A DNA stretch of 64,000 nt, from the NCBI GenBank assembly GCA_046331705.1, contig JAXLQJ010000004.1, positions 1 through 64,000 on the forward strand, written 5' to 3'. The notes below the pieces were generated by a model that did no database searches, was not told the origin of the DNA, and worked only from the letters and a program-made list of their open reading frames with translations. The DNA is from JADJOY01 sp046331705 [NCBI: bacterium] (GTDB taxonomy: Bacteria; JADJOY01). The position numbers were made by a program, and so were the translations under genes. Below, piece by piece: positions 1 to 10,780 of the stretch (positions within the stretch are counted from its first letter, which is position 1; each line of letters begins with the position of its first letter).

Positions 1-168
1 GAGCCGCCGGCGGCCGCGCACCACGGCGGAGGCTGTGCCGTCGCGGGCTCGGCCGCGACGGCGGTGCCGAGCGCGGCGGCGGCGCTGCTCGGGGTGAGCT
101 GGATGCTCGCGAATCGCCGCGGATGCCGTGCCCGACGTTCCTTGCGAAACGCTGCTCGCATGAGGTAG
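1..168 (+). CDS. C-terminal end of a surface protein with a GGGC-type sorting tail (partial)
   Basis: The first 55 codons are open from the window edge and end at TAG 166-168; the start lies outside. The tail has three parts in order: a Gly-Gly-Gly-Cys motif at local residues 9-12, a hydrophobic Ala/Leu-rich stretch at about 18-37, and an Arg-rich end. This is the layout of MYXO-CTERM, JDVT-CTERM and similar C-terminal signals, in which a surface protein is processed at or near the Cys and anchored. Nothing can be said about the body of the protein. The GH18-like protein ending at 33131 has a comparable tail, so this cell may have a sorting system acting on several proteins. The assignment to one CTERM family is inference. 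Confidence 0.5.
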   Translation, partial: EPPAAAHHGGGCAVAGSAATAVPSAAAALLGVSWMLANRRGCRARRSLRNAARMR

Positions 169-226
169 ACGCGTCGAGCAGGCCCGTCGTCGCGATTCGA
201 ATGCCGCCGTCCCTCGGGGAAAGACC

Positions 227-1222
227 ATGTCGACCAGTCCCACGATTCTCGTCGTCGACGACAACCGCGCCGTGCTGGCCGCGCTCAAGTCCGCGCTCGA
301 GGACGCCGGATTCAAGGTGCTCACCGCGGACGACGGCGACCGCGCCGTGGGCGTCATCGTCAAACAGAAGCCCGACCTCATCATCTCCGACATCCAGATG
401 CCGAACCTGGACGGGTTCTTCCTGTGTCAGATCGTACGCTCGCGCCCGGAGACGCGCTCGATCCCGTTCATCTTCCTCACCGCCCTCGACGCGCCCCCCA
501 AGCGCGCCCACGGCTTCAAGATCGGCGCGGACGACTTCATCCCCAAGCCCTTCGATCGCGACGAAGTCGTGATGCGCGTGAAGAACGTGCTCAAGAAATC
601 GGCGGTCCCCACGGCCGCGGCACCCAGCGCCGCGGATCCAGCCGAGCCCCGCACGGAGACGCTCCGCGGCTCGGTTGCCGAGTTCCCGCTCTCCGACCTG
701 TTGCAGATGGTGAACCTGAACCAGAAGAGCGGTCGCATTCATCTGCAGCGCGCCGACGGCGCGAGCGAGCAGGGCTACATCGAGGTGGCACCGGGCATCG
801 TGCTCTCCGCCGTCGCGGGACGGCAGATCGGGCTCAAGGGATTCTGCCGGCTCTTCACCTGGCGGGACGCGAGCTTCCGCATCGAGTACGCGAAGCCGGG
901 TGCGACGAGCGCGGCGACCGCCGGGCCGGACCTCGGTCCGATCGAGGAGCTCACCATGACCGCGCTCTTCCAGCGCATCGAATACGACGCGCTGGTCACG
1001 AAGCTCGGCGGGCTGGCGCTCGAGATCGAGGAAGATCCCGAGCACGAGGTTCCCGAGAGCGAGATCGACGCCAACGGGAAGTACGTGCTGCTCTTGATCC
1101 AGCGTCACCGCGGGCTCGCCAACGTCGTCGAGGAATCCGGCCTCACCGATCTGGACACGCTCAAGGCGGTGTCGCAGCTCGTGTCGATGGGCGTGCTGCG
1201 GAAGTGGGACGCGCGGAAGTAG
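227..1222 (+). CDS. Response regulator: receiver plus DUF4388 (PATAN-like) domain
   Basis: A 331-residue protein. Residues 5-122 form a receiver domain with the acidic pair D11/D12, phospho-acceptor D55 in a DIQMP motif, T85 and K107 (PKPF). An Ala/Pro-rich linker follows, then residues about 140-260 resemble DUF4388, found in many myxobacterial and deltaproteobacterial regulators and thought to mediate protein contacts rather than DNA binding. The remaining C-terminal 70 residues look like a small helical domain. No helix-turn-helix is evident, so output is probably through protein partners. The ATG is preceded by GGGGAAAG at good spacing. No cognate kinase is adjacent; the gene converges on rodA. 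Receiver call is firm, DUF4388 call good, partner unknown. Confidence 0.85.
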   Translation: MSTSPTILVVDDNRAVLAALKSALEDAGFKVLTADDGDRAVGVIVKQKPDLIISDIQMPNLDGFFLCQIVRSRPETRSIPFIFLTALDAPPKRAHGFKIGADDFIPKPFDRDEVVMRVKNVLKKSAVPTAAAPSAADPAEPRTETLRGSVAEFPLSDLLQMVNLNQKSGRIHLQRADGASEQGYIEVAPGIVLSAVAGRQIGLKGFCRLFTWRDASFRIEYAKPGATSAATAGPDLGPIEELTMTALFQRIEYDALVTKLGGLALEIEEDPEHEVPESEIDANGKYVLLLIQRHRGLANVVEESGLTDLDTLKAVSQLVSMGVLRKWDARK

Positions 1223-1366
1223 GCGAGCGCGCGGCGTCGCTCGTCCGGGGTGACGCTCCCCTTCGACCCACGGCGTGAGGCCGGTGACGGCGACCGGCGC
1301 GTCGCGGCCGGCGCGCGGCTGCGTGCGAGTCGGGCGGCGGGCTCGACCCGGACCCGACGGATCCGT

Positions 1367-2503
1367 TCAGAACATGAACCGGCGCATGCTGACGTTGCAG
1401 AGCAGGCCGACGATCAGGAACGTCGTGGTGAGGAACGTGCCGCCGTAGCTCAGGAACGGCAGCGGCACGCCCACCACCGGCAACGAGCCGGTCACCATGT
1501 TCACGTTCACCACCACGTGCCAGAAGAGGATCGACGTCAAGCCCACGGCGAGGAAGGCACCGAAGCGGTCCTTGGCGCGTTGCGCGATCGCCAGCCCGCG
1601 CAGCAGCAAGCCGAGATAGAGCCCGACGACGGCCATGCAGCCGAACCAGCCCCGTTCCTCGGCCAGCACCGAGAAGATGAAGTCGGTGTGGTGCTCCGGG
1701 AGGAACTGAAGCGTTCCCTGCGTTCCCTGCAGGAACCCCTTGCCGGTGAGGCGGCCGGATCCGACGGCGATCTTCGATTGGATGATGTGGTACCCAGTGC
1801 CCTTCGGATCGCGCTCCGGATCGAGGAAGGTCCGCACGCGATCCTTCTGGTAGTCCTTGAGCACGTAGTTCCACGCGACGGGGACCGCCAGCGTGCCGAC
1901 GAGCGCCAGCAGCACCAGGGACTTCCAGCGGATCCCCACGCACAGCAGCACGCTCATCCCGACGAACGTGATCAGCATGGCGGTGCCCAGATCGGGCTGC
2001 GTGACCACCAGCACCATGGGGATCGCCACGATCCCGAACGGAACCACCAGCTCGCGCAGGTAATAGCCGCGCTCGTCGTCGGGCTCGCGCTTCGCGAAGT
2101 AGCGCGCGAGCGCGAACACCACCAGCATCTTCATCGACTCGGAGGGCTGGAAGGCGATGGGGCCGAAGTCGATCCAGCGCGTCGCGCCACTGCGAGTCTC
2201 ACCCACCAAGTGGACGAGCACGAGCAGCACGACGCCCACTCCGTAGAGCAGGAACGCGTAGGTCTCCACGTGACGGTAATCCACCATCATCGCCACGAGC
2301 ATGACCACCAGTGAGAGACCGAAGAAGATGAGCTGCTTGCGCACGATTCCCGGGAGCCAGGTGGCCAGGTCGGCGAAGCTCCACGGGTCGCGCGGTCCCG
2401 TGTAGGTGGCGCTCAGGAGCACCGTGAATCCCGCGCCGGCGAGCGCCAACGCCAGCGCGATGAGCGGCCAGTCGACCTTCGCGAGCAAGCGCTTGCGGTT
2501 CAC
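1367..2503 (-). CDS. rodA: Peptidoglycan glycosyltransferase RodA
   Basis: SEDS-family inner-membrane protein of 378 residues that polymerises glycan strands in the elongasome with PBP2. About ten hydrophobic segments are visible, and the late periplasmic loop carries the family signature around VGVPLPFLSYGG. The chosen GTG start at 2503 has a strong AGGGGAGGGG Shine-Dalgarno just upstream and follows the mrdA stop by one base; longer readings would overlap mrdA. It is the last gene of the mreB-mreC-mreD-mrdA-rodA order. The family and operon position agree, so the identification is secure. Confidence 0.93.
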   Translation of the reverse strand: MNRKRLLAKVDWPLIALALALAGAGFTVLLSATYTGPRDPWSFADLATWLPGIVRKQLIFFGLSLVVMLVAMMVDYRHVETYAFLLYGVGVVLLVLVHLVGETRSGATRWIDFGPIAFQPSESMKMLVVFALARYFAKREPDDERGYYLRELVVPFGIVAIPMVLVVTQPDLGTAMLITFVGMSVLLCVGIRWKSLVLLALVGTLAVPVAWNYVLKDYQKDRVRTFLDPERDPKGTGYHIIQSKIAVGSGRLTGKGFLQGTQGTLQFLPEHHTDFIFSVLAEERGWFGCMAVVGLYLGLLLRGLAIAQRAKDRFGAFLAVGLTSILFWHVVVNVNMVTGSLPVVGVPLPFLSYGGTFLTTTFLIVGLLCNVSMRRFMF

Positions 2504-2504
2504 G

Positions 2505-4673
2505 TCAGTGCCCCTCCCCTGGCGAGCCACCGAGCACCACCATCGACGGCGGCGCGCCGCCCACCACGTTGCTCGGCGGGGCCACCAGCGCGAGCCGAGC
2601 CGGCGCACGAGCGGCCGGCGTCCGAGCAGCCGGCGAGGCTGCCGCCACCGCGCCGGAGGGCGCCGGTGACGTCGCGGGCGTCGCCGCGCTGGAGGGCGCA
2701 GAGGCGAGCGTGGTCGGCACGAGATCCCGGCGTGGCACCGTCACCGCATCCGGCTGCTGCTTCGACTCGAGGTAGGCCTCGATCACGGCCTTCGCCACCG
2801 GCGCGGCGGCGCTGCCGCCGTGTCCGCCGTGCTCGACCAGCACCGCGACCGCGATCTCGGGATGATCGGCGGGGGCGTAGCAGACGAACCACGCGTGGTC
2901 TCGGTACTGCTTCTCGATGTGCTCCTCGTCCTCGCCCTTGCGCAGCCCACGCACCTGCGCGGTACCGGTCTTGCCGGCCACCGTGATGCCGTGAATGCGC
3001 GCCTTCTTGCCGGTGCCGCGCTCGCTCTCGACCACGTCGCGCAGCCCGGCGCGCACCACCTCGAGGTTGCGTGGGTGCGCCTCGAATCGATCCAGGACCT
3101 CGGGCTCGAGCTGGTCGTCGATGCGTCCGTCGTAGGTCTGGAACGAGCGCACGAAGTGCGGGCGGTAACGCGTGCCGCCGTTGGCGATCACGGCCGCCAT
3201 CACCGCCTGCTGCAACGGCGTGACCGCCACGTAGCCCTGCCCGATCGCGACGCTCAGGGTCTCGCCGGGGTACCAATCACTCTTGAACGTGGCGCGCTTC
3301 CACGACGTGCTGGGGATCAAACCCGCCTTCTCGATCGGGCGCCCGCGCCCGTCCTGGATGCCGATCTCGGTCGGCACGCCGAGGCCGAAGCGATTCGCCC
3401 ACTTCGCGATTCGATCCACGCCCAGATCGATGCCGGCCCGATAGAAGTACGTGTCGCACGATTCGACGATGGCGCGGTGCAGGTCCACGGATCCGTGACC
3501 CGAGTGGCGCCAGCAACGGAAGAATCGGCCGCCGAACTGCAGCCCGCCCGGGCAGAACACCGCGTTCTCGGGACGCATGGTGCCTTCCTCGAGCGCGGCG
3601 AGGGCCATGACGATCTTGAAGGTCGAGCCGGGCGGGAACCGGCCTTGGATGGGGCGATTCAGCATCGGCTTGCGCTTGTCGGTCATGAGCGACCGCCAGG
3701 CGTCCCGCGTGATCCCGTCGGAGAACGCGTTGGGGTCGAAGGTGGGCTTGCTCACCCACGCGAGCACCTCGCCGGTGTTCACGTCGAGCGCGACGACCGA
3801 GCCGTCCTCCTCGCCCATCGCTTCCTCGGCGCGACGCTGGACCTCCGCGTCGAGGGTGAGCACGACGTTGTGTCCGGGCTTGGGCGCGTCCTCGCCCAGG
3901 CTCGAGAGCTCGCGTCCCTGTGCGTCGACCACCAGGTGGCGCACGCCGTTCACGCCCCGCAGCTGGTCCTCGAGGCGCCGCTCGATGCCGAGCATGCCGA
4001 TGAGGTCGCCCGGGCGGTAGCCGGAGCTGGTGCGGCGCTCGAGCTCTTCCTTGCCGATCTCGCCGACGTAACCGAGCAGGCTCGAGAGCAGCGGCCCTTC
4101 CAGGTAGTGGCGCAGCGCGTGCACCGTGATCTCGACACCCGGCAGCTCGCTCGAGTGGGTGACCACCGCCGCCAGCTCCTCGCGCGCGACGTTCTCCTTG
4201 AGGACGATGGGATCGAACGGGCTGCGCCGTTGCTGCGCGCGGATCCGCTTCTCGAGCTCGCTCGCGTCCATCTGGAGCAGCACCGAGAGGTACGCCACGG
4301 TCTGATCGAGATCCTCGACGTCCTCGGGCGTGACCGTGACGTCGTAGCGCGGGAACGAATCGACGAGGATCCGACCCTTGCGGTCGAAGATGATGCCGCG
4401 CGGCGCCGCCACGTCGCGCTCGCGGATCCGGTTGTTCCGCGAGAGCTCGAGGAAGTGCTCGCCGCGAATGCCCTGCAGGTACCAGAGCCGGATCGCGATC
4501 AACGCGAACGCCGCGAACATCGCGACGTAGAGCAGGCGAAAGTGGCCCTTGGGCCGCTGCGGCTCCTGCGTCGCGAGCCCCAGCAGACCGAGCGCGTCCT
4601 CAACCAGCCCAACGCTCTTCGAAGGGCGGCGATAGTCGCGCAAGAAGCCGAGTGAGCGGTCCGAAGGCGGCAA
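2505..4673 (-). CDS. mrdA: Penicillin-binding protein 2, elongasome transpeptidase
   Basis: Class B PBP of about 722 residues that cross-links peptidoglycan during elongation, working with RodA. One N-terminal membrane anchor (about residues 47-66) precedes a dimerisation region and the transpeptidase domain with S350-x-x-K353, S405-C-D407 and K568-T-G-T. After the catalytic domain there is an unusual tail of about 90 residues rich in Ala, Pro, Ser and Val, probably disordered. The given start is a TTG and overlaps mreD by 74 bases; another TTG ten codons in would give a shorter overlap. The start is therefore uncertain, while the family call is firm. Placed between mreD and rodA as usual. 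Confidence 0.92.
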   Translation of the reverse strand: MPPSDRSLGFLRDYRRPSKSVGLVEDALGLLGLATQEPQRPKGHFRLLYVAMFAAFALIAIRLWYLQGIRGEHFLELSRNNRIRERDVAAPRGIIFDRKGRILVDSFPRYDVTVTPEDVEDLDQTVAYLSVLLQMDASELEKRIRAQQRRSPFDPIVLKENVAREELAAVVTHSSELPGVEITVHALRHYLEGPLLSSLLGYVGEIGKEELERRTSSGYRPGDLIGMLGIERRLEDQLRGVNGVRHLVVDAQGRELSSLGEDAPKPGHNVVLTLDAEVQRRAEEAMGEEDGSVVALDVNTGEVLAWVSKPTFDPNAFSDGITRDAWRSLMTDKRKPMLNRPIQGRFPPGSTFKIVMALAALEEGTMRPENAVFCPGGLQFGGRFFRCWRHSGHGSVDLHRAIVESCDTYFYRAGIDLGVDRIAKWANRFGLGVPTEIGIQDGRGRPIEKAGLIPSTSWKRATFKSDWYPGETLSVAIGQGYVAVTPLQQAVMAAVIANGGTRYRPHFVRSFQTYDGRIDDQLEPEVLDRFEAHPRNLEVVRAGLRDVVESERGTGKKARIHGITVAGKTGTAQVRGLRKGEDEEHIEKQYRDHAWFVCYAPADHPEIAVAVLVEHGGHGGSAAAPVAKAVIEAYLESKQQPDAVTVPRRDLVPTTLASAPSSAATPATSPAPSGAVAAASPAARTPAARAPARLALVAPPSNVVGGAPPSMVVLGGSPGEGH

Positions 4674-5115
4674 CGAACAATGCTCCCGTGGCGAGTGTAG
4701 AAGGAATCAGGTCGCGCAGCACCATGAGCGCGACCCCTCCATCCGGATCGTAGAGACGAAGCAGCAGCACCGACACCAAGCCGCGAAAGGCGAGCAACAA
4801 CCAGCCGATGGCGGAGCGAGCCAGGACGTTGCCGAGGAAGACCCGATTCACGAGCCCGACCGCCAACGTGAACATCGCCGTGAGGCTCACCAGCTCGAGC
4901 CCCACCAGGCCCCCGCCGAGGATGTCGAGCATCGACGCGAGCAGAAACGTGACCACCAATCCCTCGAACGGATCGCCGCCCTTGAGCGCCAACGTCAGCA
5001 CGATCACCGCCACCGCGTCGGGACGAAAGGGACCGAAGGGGATCAGCGGCGTCAAGCTGATCTCGAGCATGAGCACGAGCCAGCCCAGGATCACCAGCAC
5101 GAGGCCGCGGCTCAC
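4600..5115 (-). CDS. mreD: Rod shape-determining protein MreD
   Basis: A 171-residue, almost wholly hydrophobic inner-membrane protein with five or six membrane segments, matching MreD in size and position. The GTG start at 5115 overlaps the mreC stop in a GTGA junction, indicating translational coupling, and this decides the start. MreD has little sequence conservation, so the call leans on context: it sits exactly between mreC and mrdA. It belongs to the elongation complex that links cytoplasmic MreB to periplasmic wall synthesis. Confidence 0.85.
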   Translation of the reverse strand: MSRGLVLVILGWLVLMLEISLTPLIPFGPFRPDAVAVIVLTLALKGGDPFEGLVVTFLLASMLDILGGGLVGLELVSLTAMFTLAVGLVNRVFLGNVLARSAIGWLLLAFRGLVSVLLLRLYDPDGGVALMVLRDLIPSTLATGALFVAAFGPLTRLLARLSPPFEERWAG

Positions 5116-5957
5116 GGCGCCGCCTGCGCGCCGCCGCGGTCGAGTGAGGTCACCACCAGGACCTCCTCGAGCCGACGGAAGTCGACGGCGGGCTCGAGAT
5201 CGGCCTTCTGGAAGAGGCCGAACGGCGCGGACTCGACGCGCGCGACGGTGCCGATGCGCAGCCCCTTGGGAAAGATCCCACCGAAGCCCGAGGTGATGAT
5301 GAGATCGCCCGCGCGGACGTCCTCGCGACGCTCCAGATAATCGAGGCTCGCGAGCGGCCCGCCACGGCCGCGCACCGCCGTCTTGGCGCGGGTGCGCTGC
5401 ACCAGCCCGTCCACGGCGCTGCGGTGATCGACGATCAACAGCACCCGGCTGGTGGTGTCGCCGAGCTCGCTCACCTTCCCCACCACTCCCGCCTCGGTCA
5501 CCACCGCCGCGTTGCGGTGGATGCCGTCCTGGCGGCCCTTGTCGATGAGCAACGTCCGGCTCTCGGCGCGCAGGTCCTCGCCGATCACCTCGGCCGCGAC
5601 GCTCGGCAGCGCGGCGCGCTCCTGGAAGCCGAGCAGCGCGCGCAGCCGCTCGTTGGCCGCCGACTCCTCGGCGGCGCGGAGCTGGTCTGCCTTGAGCGCG
5701 GCGAGCGTGACCCGCAGCACCCGGTTCTCCTCCTCGAGGTCGGCGAGACGACGGTAGCGCGCCAGCGCCGAACGCACGCTCCCGTGCAGCCAATGAGACG
5801 CCTCGAGCACCGGGCTCGACACCAGCAGCACGGCCCGCTCCCAGGGATTCAACTCGTGGCGTCCCTCGATCGACGAGGCGAGCGAGCTCAGCCCGAGGCC
5901 GATCGCGAGCGCCGCGACCAGCAACGAGCGCCGCCGTCGCACGAATCCGAATGCCAC
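5112..5957 (-). CDS. mreC: Rod shape-determining protein MreC
   Basis: A 281-residue protein with an N-terminal membrane anchor (about residues 10-28), a coiled-coil stretch (about 65-105, in the LADLEEENRVLR region) and a periplasmic beta domain with the typical DKGRQDGI and ITSGFGGIFPKGL segments. MreC bridges MreB to the transpeptidase and polymerase in the periplasm. It lies 115 bases after mreB and overlaps mreD by four bases. Length and motifs are normal for the family. Confidence 0.92.
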   Translation of the reverse strand: MAFGFVRRRRSLLVAALAIGLGLSSLASSIEGRHELNPWERAVLLVSSPVLEASHWLHGSVRSALARYRRLADLEEENRVLRVTLAALKADQLRAAEESAANERLRALLGFQERAALPSVAAEVIGEDLRAESRTLLIDKGRQDGIHRNAAVVTEAGVVGKVSELGDTTSRVLLIVDHRSAVDGLVQRTRAKTAVRGRGGPLASLDYLERREDVRAGDLIITSGFGGIFPKGLRIGTVARVESAPFGLFQKADLEPAVDFRRLEEVLVVTSLDRGGAQAAP

Positions 5958-6072
5958 TCGGCCCTTCTCCTCAGCGGCTCACGGACGGTGCCTGGACGCC
6001 GCACGCGCACCGTGGCGTCCCCTGGCCGTCTCGCCACCGCCCTCTCGGTCTCGCCGCCACCATCCTCGCCCC

Positions 6073-7272
<1,200 letters not shown>

Positions 7273-7405
7273 TCAACGCGATTTTCCGCGGCTTTTTCGT
7301 GGTTTTGCGAATGATTCGCGAACGCCGTGCGCATTCCTTGCCAGGCGTTTTCGCGCACCGCTAATCTCCGCGGCCGCTTTTCTCGCGGCTGAGAAAGGGA
7401 TTGCC

Positions 7406-9358
7406 TTGCTCGACTATTTCCGCAAGCACGCCAAGTCGCGTGCGGTGAAGGCGTTCTACATCGTCATCTCGTTGACCTTCATCGCCGGCTTCGGCGGGCT
7501 CTTGCGCGCGTCGTCGTGCAGCGACAAGCCGACCGACCCCGGGGTGGTCGCGACGGTGGCCGGCAAGCCAATCCACGCGCGCGAGGTCCAGCGCGCCGCC
7601 GAGGCGATCCGGGAGGAGATCGAAGCCCAGATGGGTGGGAACGTCGATCCCAAGATGCTCAAGATGTTCCGGATCAACACCCAGGCCGTCGATCAGCTCG
7701 TCAACGAGGCGTTGCTGCTCGAGGGCGCCAAGCGGGCGAACATCCGGATCTCGGACGCGGACGTCGTGCAGGCCATCCGCGAGAGCCGCTTCTTCCGCCG
7801 CGACGACGGCTCGTTCTCCCCCGAGAAGTACCATTCGCTGCTCAAGGCGAACGGCCTGAGCGCGGCCGGATACGAGGACGACGAGCGCCGTCGGCTCGCC
7901 CTCGGGCGGCTGCTGAGGCTCGCCGGCGGCAGCGTGATCGTGAGCGACGCCGCTGCCGAGGAGCGATACCGATTGAGCAACGAGCGCCTCGAGCTCGCGT
8001 ATCTGCTCTTCGATCCCGCCAAGCTCGAGGATGGCATCGCCGAGCCGGACGCCGGCACGCTCCAGACGTTCTTCGAGGGCCACCGCGATCAGTTCGAGGA
8101 TCCCGCGCGCGTGAAGGTCGCGTTCCTCACGGTCGATCCCAAGGCGATCGAGCCGGACGTGAAGATCGAGGACGACGACATCCGCGCGCGCTACGAGCGG
8201 GACGCGAAGCGCTACGAGCAGCCGGAGAGCGTCGCGGCGCGCCACATCCTGGTGGCTGTCGCGCCCACCGCCAACGAGGAAGAGGTGGCGCTCGCCGAGG
8301 CCAAGGCGGCGGACATCCTGGCGCGGCTCCAGGCCGGCGCGGACTTCGCCGAGGAAGCGAAGCGCAGCTCCGACGACCCCAGCAACAAGGATCGCGGCGG
8401 AGACCTGGGCTCCTTCCCTCGGGGGCGCATGGACAAGGCCTTCGAGGACGCGGCGTTCGGTGCCGAGATCGGCAAGCTCGTAGGGCCGGTACGGTCGCAG
8501 TTCGGATTTCACGTCATCCGCGTCGACCGGCACGATGCCGAGCGTACGATCCCCCTCGACCAGGTGTCCGAGGTGATCCGCAAGACGCTGGTCAGCGAGA
8601 AGGCACAGCGGCTCGCCGAAGCCCGCGCCAACGCGCTCCTGAAGGAGATCCTCACCCGTGGCGCCGGCACCGACTGGAAGGCGCTCGCCGAGGAAAAGAA
8701 GATCGGCTACGGCGAGGGCGGACCGGCGGCTTCGGGCGAGCCGATCGACGGCGCGCGGCAGCTCACCGAGGCAGCCCTCAAGCTCAAGGTCGGTGAGTGG
8801 ACCGAGCCGGTCCGCACCGGCAAGGGCTTCCAGCTCGCCCTCGTGCTCGAACGACAGGAGAAGCGTGCGCTCGGCCTCGACGAGGCACACGACGCGGTGG
8901 TGAAGGCGTATCGAAAGAGCGAGGCAGCGGCCACCGCGCGCAAGATGGCCGAGGAGGCGCGCGCGAAGCTGGCGTCCGGCATGCCCATCGAGACCGTGGC
9001 GGAGCAGTCCGCGCTCACGGTCCAGACGACCGGCCCGCTGGCGCTCACCTTCGCGTCCATCCCGTCGCTCGGCGCCGAGCCCGCGCTGATCGGCGAAGCG
9101 CAGATGCTCAACGAGAGCCGGCGCGTGGCGAATCAGGTGGTGGAGGCGAACGGCAAGGCCGTGGTGCTCGCGTTCGCCAAGCGTACCGAGGCCGATCAGG
9201 GCGACCCCACCAAGCGCAAGGACGGGATCGAGCAGACCAAACGACAGATGGAAGCCGAGCAGCAGCAGCGCGTGCGCGCGGCGCTGATCGACAAGCTCAA
9301 GACCGAGGTCGAGATCTCCTACAACGACGCGCTCATGAAAGAGCTCGCGGACGAGTGA
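7406..9358 (+). CDS. PpiD/SurA-like peptidyl-prolyl isomerase, membrane-anchored
   Basis: A 650-residue protein with one N-terminal transmembrane segment (about residues 14-33), a SurA_N-type chaperone region and a PpiC rotamase domain at about 275-370, recognisable from VAARHILVAV and the GGDLGSFPRGRM and FGFHVIRV motifs. A second, weaker parvulin-like segment may follow at about 440-490. This is the layout of PpiD, a foldase tethered at the periplasmic face of the inner membrane. The start is TTG, with AAAGGGA upstream. The DUF-rich C-terminal part is helical. It is divergent from mreB, separated by 292 bases. Confidence 0.85.
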   Translation: MLDYFRKHAKSRAVKAFYIVISLTFIAGFGGLLRASSCSDKPTDPGVVATVAGKPIHAREVQRAAEAIREEIEAQMGGNVDPKMLKMFRINTQAVDQLVNEALLLEGAKRANIRISDADVVQAIRESRFFRRDDGSFSPEKYHSLLKANGLSAAGYEDDERRRLALGRLLRLAGGSVIVSDAAAEERYRLSNERLELAYLLFDPAKLEDGIAEPDAGTLQTFFEGHRDQFEDPARVKVAFLTVDPKAIEPDVKIEDDDIRARYERDAKRYEQPESVAARHILVAVAPTANEEEVALAEAKAADILARLQAGADFAEEAKRSSDDPSNKDRGGDLGSFPRGRMDKAFEDAAFGAEIGKLVGPVRSQFGFHVIRVDRHDAERTIPLDQVSEVIRKTLVSEKAQRLAEARANALLKEILTRGAGTDWKALAEEKKIGYGEGGPAASGEPIDGARQLTEAALKLKVGEWTEPVRTGKGFQLALVLERQEKRALGLDEAHDAVVKAYRKSEAAATARKMAEEARAKLASGMPIETVAEQSALTVQTTGPLALTFASIPSLGAEPALIGEAQMLNESRRVANQVVEANGKAVVLAFAKRTEADQGDPTKRKDGIEQTKRQMEAEQQQRVRAALIDKLKTEVEISYNDALMKELADE

Positions 9359-9367
9359 ACGCGGGCG

Positions 9368-9997
9368 TCACGCGCCGGGGGACTCGAGCTCGACCGGCCC
9401 CGTGAGCACGACCGCCGCGATGCAGTCCTGACCGGGCAGCACCACGAAATGGTGCGCCGTTCCCGCGGCGCCGAGGACGGAGTCGCCCGCATCGGCGCTC
9501 GAGCCGTCGTCGAAGCGCACGCCACCTTGGAGCATCAGGAACCGTTCCTCGCCCAAGTGGCGATGGCGCGGGTAGCGGCTGCCGGGCGGCATGCGGATCA
9601 GGCTCGCGATGCCGCCTTCCCGTCGCGGCCCGGGCGACACGAGTAGCAGCGTCGCGCGCGGCACCACGGCGTCCGCGACCCACGCGGACGGCTCGTCGAT
9701 CCGTCCCAGCACTCGCTCCGCCTCGTCCGGCGCGACGTCGAAGAGTCCGGCAACGCGGTCCACGAACGGCCAGAAGCGCTTGCTCCCACGCACCGCCGCG
9801 CTCAAGCGCTCGCGCAACGCGGCGGGTGGAGGCGTGGCGCGCAGATCGAGGGCGAGGCCGCCCATCGTCCGCTGCGTGCGAACCAGCTCCTCGCGGCAAG
9901 CGTCGCAGCTCGCGACGTGCTCCTCGAGCGTGACGCGCTCCCCGGGCGCCAGGGTGCCGAGCGCGAGCTCGACGAGTCGATCACCGAGGTGGTTCAT
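9368..9997 (-). CDS. ChrR-type cupin zinc anti-sigma factor
   Basis: A 209-residue cytoplasmic anti-sigma factor. The N-terminal zinc-binding domain shows H3, H27, C31 and C34, the same ligand spacing as the ChrR anti-sigma domain. A cupin fold follows with a His-x-His-rich motif (YPRHRHLGEERF) around residue 145. In the founding pair, RpoE-ChrR, the anti-sigma factor releases the sigma factor on singlet oxygen or related stress. The ATG at 9997 is preceded by GGGAGACCG. It lies 45 bases after the ECF sigma gene and is surely its partner. The actual inducing signal here is unknown. Confidence 0.88.
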   Translation of the reverse strand: MNHLGDRLVELALGTLAPGERVTLEEHVASCDACREELVRTQRTMGGLALDLRATPPPAALRERLSAAVRGSKRFWPFVDRVAGLFDVAPDEAERVLGRIDEPSAWVADAVVPRATLLLVSPGPRREGGIASLIRMPPGSRYPRHRHLGEERFLMLQGGVRFDDGSSADAGDSVLGAAGTAHHFVVLPGQDCIAAVVLTGPVELESPGA

Positions 9998-10042
9998 CGG
10001 TCTCCCGCCCAGGCGCCGCACGAGACGAGCACCCGCAGCCGA

Positions 10043-10699
10043 TCACAGGGGATCGACCGCATCCGCGAGGATCGCGCGCAATGCGAGGGTTCCCTGGCGC
10101 ATCCAGGTCTTCACGGTGCCCACCGGCACCGCGAGGCGCGCGGCGATCTCCGTTTGCGACAGGCCCTCGAAGTACGCGATCTCGAGCACCTCGCGATGGC
10201 GCGGCTTGAGCCCCGCGAGCGCGGCGCGAACCAGGCGGCTGCGTTCGGCACCCAGCGCTTCGTGCACCGGGTCCGCGGGCGGTGCCGTGCGGGGCTCGGC
10301 CTCGGCCTGGGTCTCGGCGCGATGGCGGGACGACAGTGCCCGGTAGCGATCCAGCGCACGACTGCGCGCCATGTTGAGCAGCCAAGCGAGCACCGTTCCG
10401 CGCGTGGGATCGTAGGTCGCCGCACGACGCCAGGCTTGCAGCCACGCCTCCTGCAGCACCTCGTCGGCATCCGCGCTGCGCCCCACGATCCGCAGCACGA
10501 GCGGATACACCGCGCTCGCGTGCCGATCGTAGAGCCGCTCGAACGCGGCCGCATCGCCGCGCGCCATTCGCCGCACCCACTCGCCATCCTCCGCGACCTC
10601 TCGCACCGCCTCCGGCTGGTGCTCCGGCGGACGGGCATCGAGGGCGTCTTGCTCCCTATACGTCACGGATTCCGCTTCGGATTCTCGGCTCTCGACCAT
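10043..10699 (-). CDS. ECF sigma factor (RpoE/SigK-like, partner of ChrR-type anti-sigma)
   Basis: A 218-residue sigma-70 family factor with region 2 at about 45-110 (LYDRHASAVYPLVLRIVG and DADEVLQEAWLQAW motifs) and region 4 at about 150-205 (helix-turn-helix in GLSQTEIAARLAVPVGTVKTW). The ATG at 10699 has GGTGAAGG upstream; a longer reading adds an unsupported N-terminus. It is co-transcribed with the downstream cupin anti-sigma gene. Such pairs usually autoregulate, but no convincing ECF promoter was picked out. Confidence 0.9.
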   Translation of the reverse strand: MVESRESEAESVTYREQDALDARPPEHQPEAVREVAEDGEWVRRMARGDAAAFERLYDRHASAVYPLVLRIVGRSADADEVLQEAWLQAWRRAATYDPTRGTVLAWLLNMARSRALDRYRALSSRHRAETQAEAEPRTAPPADPVHEALGAERSRLVRAALAGLKPRHREVLEIAYFEGLSQTEIAARLAVPVGTVKTWMRQGTLALRAILADAVDPL

Positions 10700-10780
10700 G
10701 CGCGTGCCTTCACCGGGATCCTGCCAGGCCGGGGCCGAGCGCCGCAAGCGGGGCTCGCCGACAAGCCGTCGCAGCGACGC

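Noticed and set aside
2820-4655. A 611-codon open frame on the plus strand
   Set aside because: It is antisense to mrdA, whose catalytic motifs are all present; GC-rich codon use leaves the opposite strand open.
7306-7318. Palindrome GCGAATGATTCGC between mreB and the PpiD-like gene
   Set aside because: Only 6-base arms and no clear promoter around it, so it could be chance.
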